DNA of 64,000 nt from Paramecium sonneborni (lineage: Eukaryota > Ciliophora > Oligohymenophorea > Peniculida > Parameciidae), in the NCBI GenBank assembly GCA_905182985.1, contig CAJJDN010000085.1:359949-423948 (forward strand), given 5' to 3'. The position numbers and the translations under genes were made by a program. Of the stretch, positions 61,538 through 64,000 are shown piece after piece. Every line of letters starts with the position of its first letter. The stretch's first letter is position 1. The notes under the pieces are model-generated. The model searched no databases, had not been told where the DNA came from, and saw only the letters and a list, made by a program, of their open reading frames with translations.

Positions 61538-64000
61538 ATGCAAATTAATAAAGCATATTTAGAAAGCCCCTTCATTTTATATGAAACAATAAATGATGTA
61601 TAAGAAAAATCTTCAGATAATTTTTAATAATCTGAAGTTGATAATAAATAATTAAGGTAGGTAGATCAATTAAGAAATTAAGGTCAGCTATAAATATATG
61701 ATCAACAAAATCAACCTTATCAATCACTAAATTATAATTAAGAACAGAATTTTTTTTCATCAACAAAGTTCCTTTAATAAAATGAGGAGGAATCAAAAAA
61801 TAATTAACTTTAATATCATGAATTACAAATATTTAACTAATTAGACCATGATTATGAATAATAAATTAACCTATAAGAGGAATATGATGAACAACATCAA
61901 TAAGATCACCCCATAAATTTAAGAAACTAGATGTCATAAGAAAATAGGGATTTTAATCATAAATAAGTTACTCAGCTTGAACTAGAGGAATTTGGAAGAA
62001 TAATTGAAGTAGGTCTTTCCTAAATTCAAAAGGAAGAAGAATTAATCAATGATAAATTTAATCATATATCGAGTAAATCATAAAATTTGTACATAATTAG
62101 TGATATTTTTTGTTCAAATACAAAGATAAAATTTAAGATTAATAATTTATACATTAGAAATGAAAAGGTCCTTAAAGATATATTTAAAAAAATCCATAAA
62201 ATGAAAGTTAAACTTGACTCAGTTGATTGTGTATAATTTAATCAAGAATTAAAAAATTATTGCTAATAACATGAGATAATTTTAATCCTTTCTGGTCATT
62301 AAGAATAAATATTCAATTTTTATTATGTAAATGCTTAATAATCTATTAAATTTGCATTTAGTTTGATTAATATTTTTAATAATCAAGATTTATATGAATT
62401 TGAGGGAAAATAAGATATTATTGAACTGGGAAATAATATTATTGAAAGTATTTTAATGCTCTAAGAATAATAGGCAGGCAAACAAATGCATATAAATTTT
62501 GATATGATTAATAATTTGATTTTAGTTTGTGTTAGATGGATGAATTAGATATATTATTAATAGTTGAATAACAATAATAGATTGTGTCTTTGTTAGAATG
62601 AGAATTCAAGCTGTGATGGTATAAATAACGATTTAAATTAGTAATAAATGAATAAACAACATTTTAAGATAATCTAGGAAGCAACTTAGAAAATTAGTAT
62701 TTTTGCTATTTGAAATATTATTTAGAAATCAACTATGATCTAGCAGTAGTTCTATTTAAGTTAATTTTTGGTGATGATAAATCTCTTATTATTCAGGATA
62801 AAAATTTAACTAGAAGAAGGTTAAGTCGTTTCTTTAATAAAATAATTAAATTAGCTTAATCATAAACAATAATAGAAGTTGGTTAAGTGGTAAATTATTT
62901 TTTATTTATTTAATAGCTTAAATTATAAAAAGAACAAAAACCTAAAGTTTTCTAGAACATGATAAAAATCAGAAATGAACATAAAAAGATACAGAAGAGA
63001 TGTAAAAATTATTAAATAAATTAGAATCATAAGAATGATAAGCTAAAATAAATAAATACATAAAAACATAATCTTCTTCTTATGCTTCTAAATCTACTTA
63101 TGGATGATTTTCTCAAGCCATATACTTTTCAAGAGCACTATTTTATTCTAAATATCCTGTTGTAGATAATTTAGAGAATGCCTATTGCGACATTTTATCA
63201 TCCAATATTTCTTTCTGCTTTTTTTGATATTAATTGTCTATTTTCAATATCAAATTTTAGAAAATGACTACTTCTTTATATTCAACAATAAAAAGTAGTA
63301 TTACAGCTCTATCCAAATTCCTCCTCCTACTCTTTCTTTTCTATTCCTCAAAATGTATCTACTGGCATAAATTCCCTATATTAAAAAAATAATGACTTAA
63401 TATTTAATAAATAATTTTGGCTTTTGCATATCATTAAATTTGATTTTCTAAAAATTACCCTAATTTTATAAATTTAAGATATAAAATCTCTCTTATCTTC
63501 TCTATTTTATTTAGAAGGTAAATATTTTCAAAAATTATTATTTTATTTAGATCTAAGTTATTTTGATCTATTCTTCTAAACTTGTTTATAATATGATAAA
63601 TATTTAGTGGAACATGAATAGTTATTAATAGAAATTTAAAATAAAGACTTTGATTTCTAATCTTAGTTTAAAGGATTATTAAATAATATTTATATTCATT
63701 CTGTTTTAGTTGTGACAATAAAAACATTTTTTCTGAGTTGATTTCTAATTAACAATTTATCTATTTAACTAATTTTGAAAAATTACAGAATTTTCATTTT
63801 TAATCAGTCGATAATTAATTAGTAATATAAGAAAAATTGAGAATGGTTTTGAAATATTTAATCAAGCACAATCATGAGAATAATATATTTTATATGCATA
63901 ATCAATTACTCTAAACTTATATTGATAATATTTATATCGATTGCTCTATCTAATTTTACAAAGTAACTAATAGTAATAGCATCATTAGAAAATTAAATGT
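61538..64000 (+). CDS. Long unknown protein, runs off the window
   Basis: Starts at the ATG at 61538 and stays open with a 23-nt intron near 62618-62640 and a 25-nt intron at 63236-63260. Protein-like sequence continues to the window edge (EKLRMVLKYLIKHNH near 63830), so the gene is cut on the right; frames after 63480 need at least one more intron I could not fix. The N-terminal ~150 residues are Gln/Glu/Asp-rich. A helical middle includes LEEFGRIIEVGLSQ and LAVVLFKLIFGDDK, with a short CLC...C cluster near residue 350. No domain recognised. Confidence 0.6.

Noticed and set aside
1..64000. tRNA genes, CRISPR arrays, telomere repeats, bacterial-type operons
   Set aside because: None were visible by eye. 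No CCCCAA/CCCAAA runs at either edge and no cloverleaf-like segments were found, though a tRNA scan was not possible.

Overview
The window is macronuclear DNA of a ciliate, almost certainly Paramecium. Four things seen directly support this. The sequence is very AT-rich. TAA and TAG occur inside conserved domains, where they read as Gln, and TGA is the only stop. The introns are tiny, mostly 19-32 nt, GT...AG. Genes on both strands are packed with little space between them. Read with the standard code nearly every gene looks broken; with the ciliate code about 40 gene models open up, and most have an exact multiple of three once the short introns are removed.

Layout: 1-662 is a diverged piece of MCM2, joined by a single N to an almost complete MCM2 (664-3335, -). 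Then come a divergent kinesin-like protein (3732-5339, +), a PH-like/Ser-Thr kinase (5649-7177, +), unknown and membrane proteins, a possible centrin-binding repeat protein (8685-10257, -), a zinc-finger protein with a PHR-like C-terminus (11038-12144, +), SF-assemblin (12199-13078, -), an unknown Cys-rich protein, a DPY-30-type protein (14517-16471, +), a frameshifted gene, PPME1 (16999-18000, -), a calpain (18676-21081, -), a large charged low-complexity protein (23438-25662, +), a cytosolic carboxypeptidase (25808-28654, +), an AGC kinase (28840-30796, -), a stomatin-like protein (31842-32799, +) and an unknown protein with an amidotransferase-like N-terminus (32834-34751, -).

The right half holds a P4-ATPase-like protein without catalytic motifs (34916-38392, +), an eIF2-kinase-like protein with DFD in place of DFG (38527-40251, -), an unknown (41506-42824, +), a LITAF-domain protein (42872-43401, -), a PGP-repeat protein (43646-44510, +), a B-box protein, a KIF19-like kinesin-8 (46681-49274, +), a decayed multi-membrane gene (50027-51700), a PARG-like protein (51969-53471, -), a membrane-bound DUF229 phosphatase-superfamily protein (54650-56745, +), an eEF2 paralogue that has lost its GTPase and diphthamide residues (57140-59593, -), an exact 1,360-bp repeat of that gene's 5' part next to a second single N, and a long unknown gene running off the right edge.

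There is no operon logic, but many genes fit cilia and the cortical cytoskeleton: kinesin-8, tubulin deglutamylase, SF-assemblin, PGP-repeat, DPY-30 and possibly Sfi1-like. The two most unusual loci are the P4-ATPase-like and eEF2-like proteins. Both keep a full-length fold signature while every visible catalytic signature is replaced, which suggests retained non-enzymatic (pseudoenzyme) paralogues. Intron positions are my own readings; promoters, UTRs and RNA genes could not be supported by eye.
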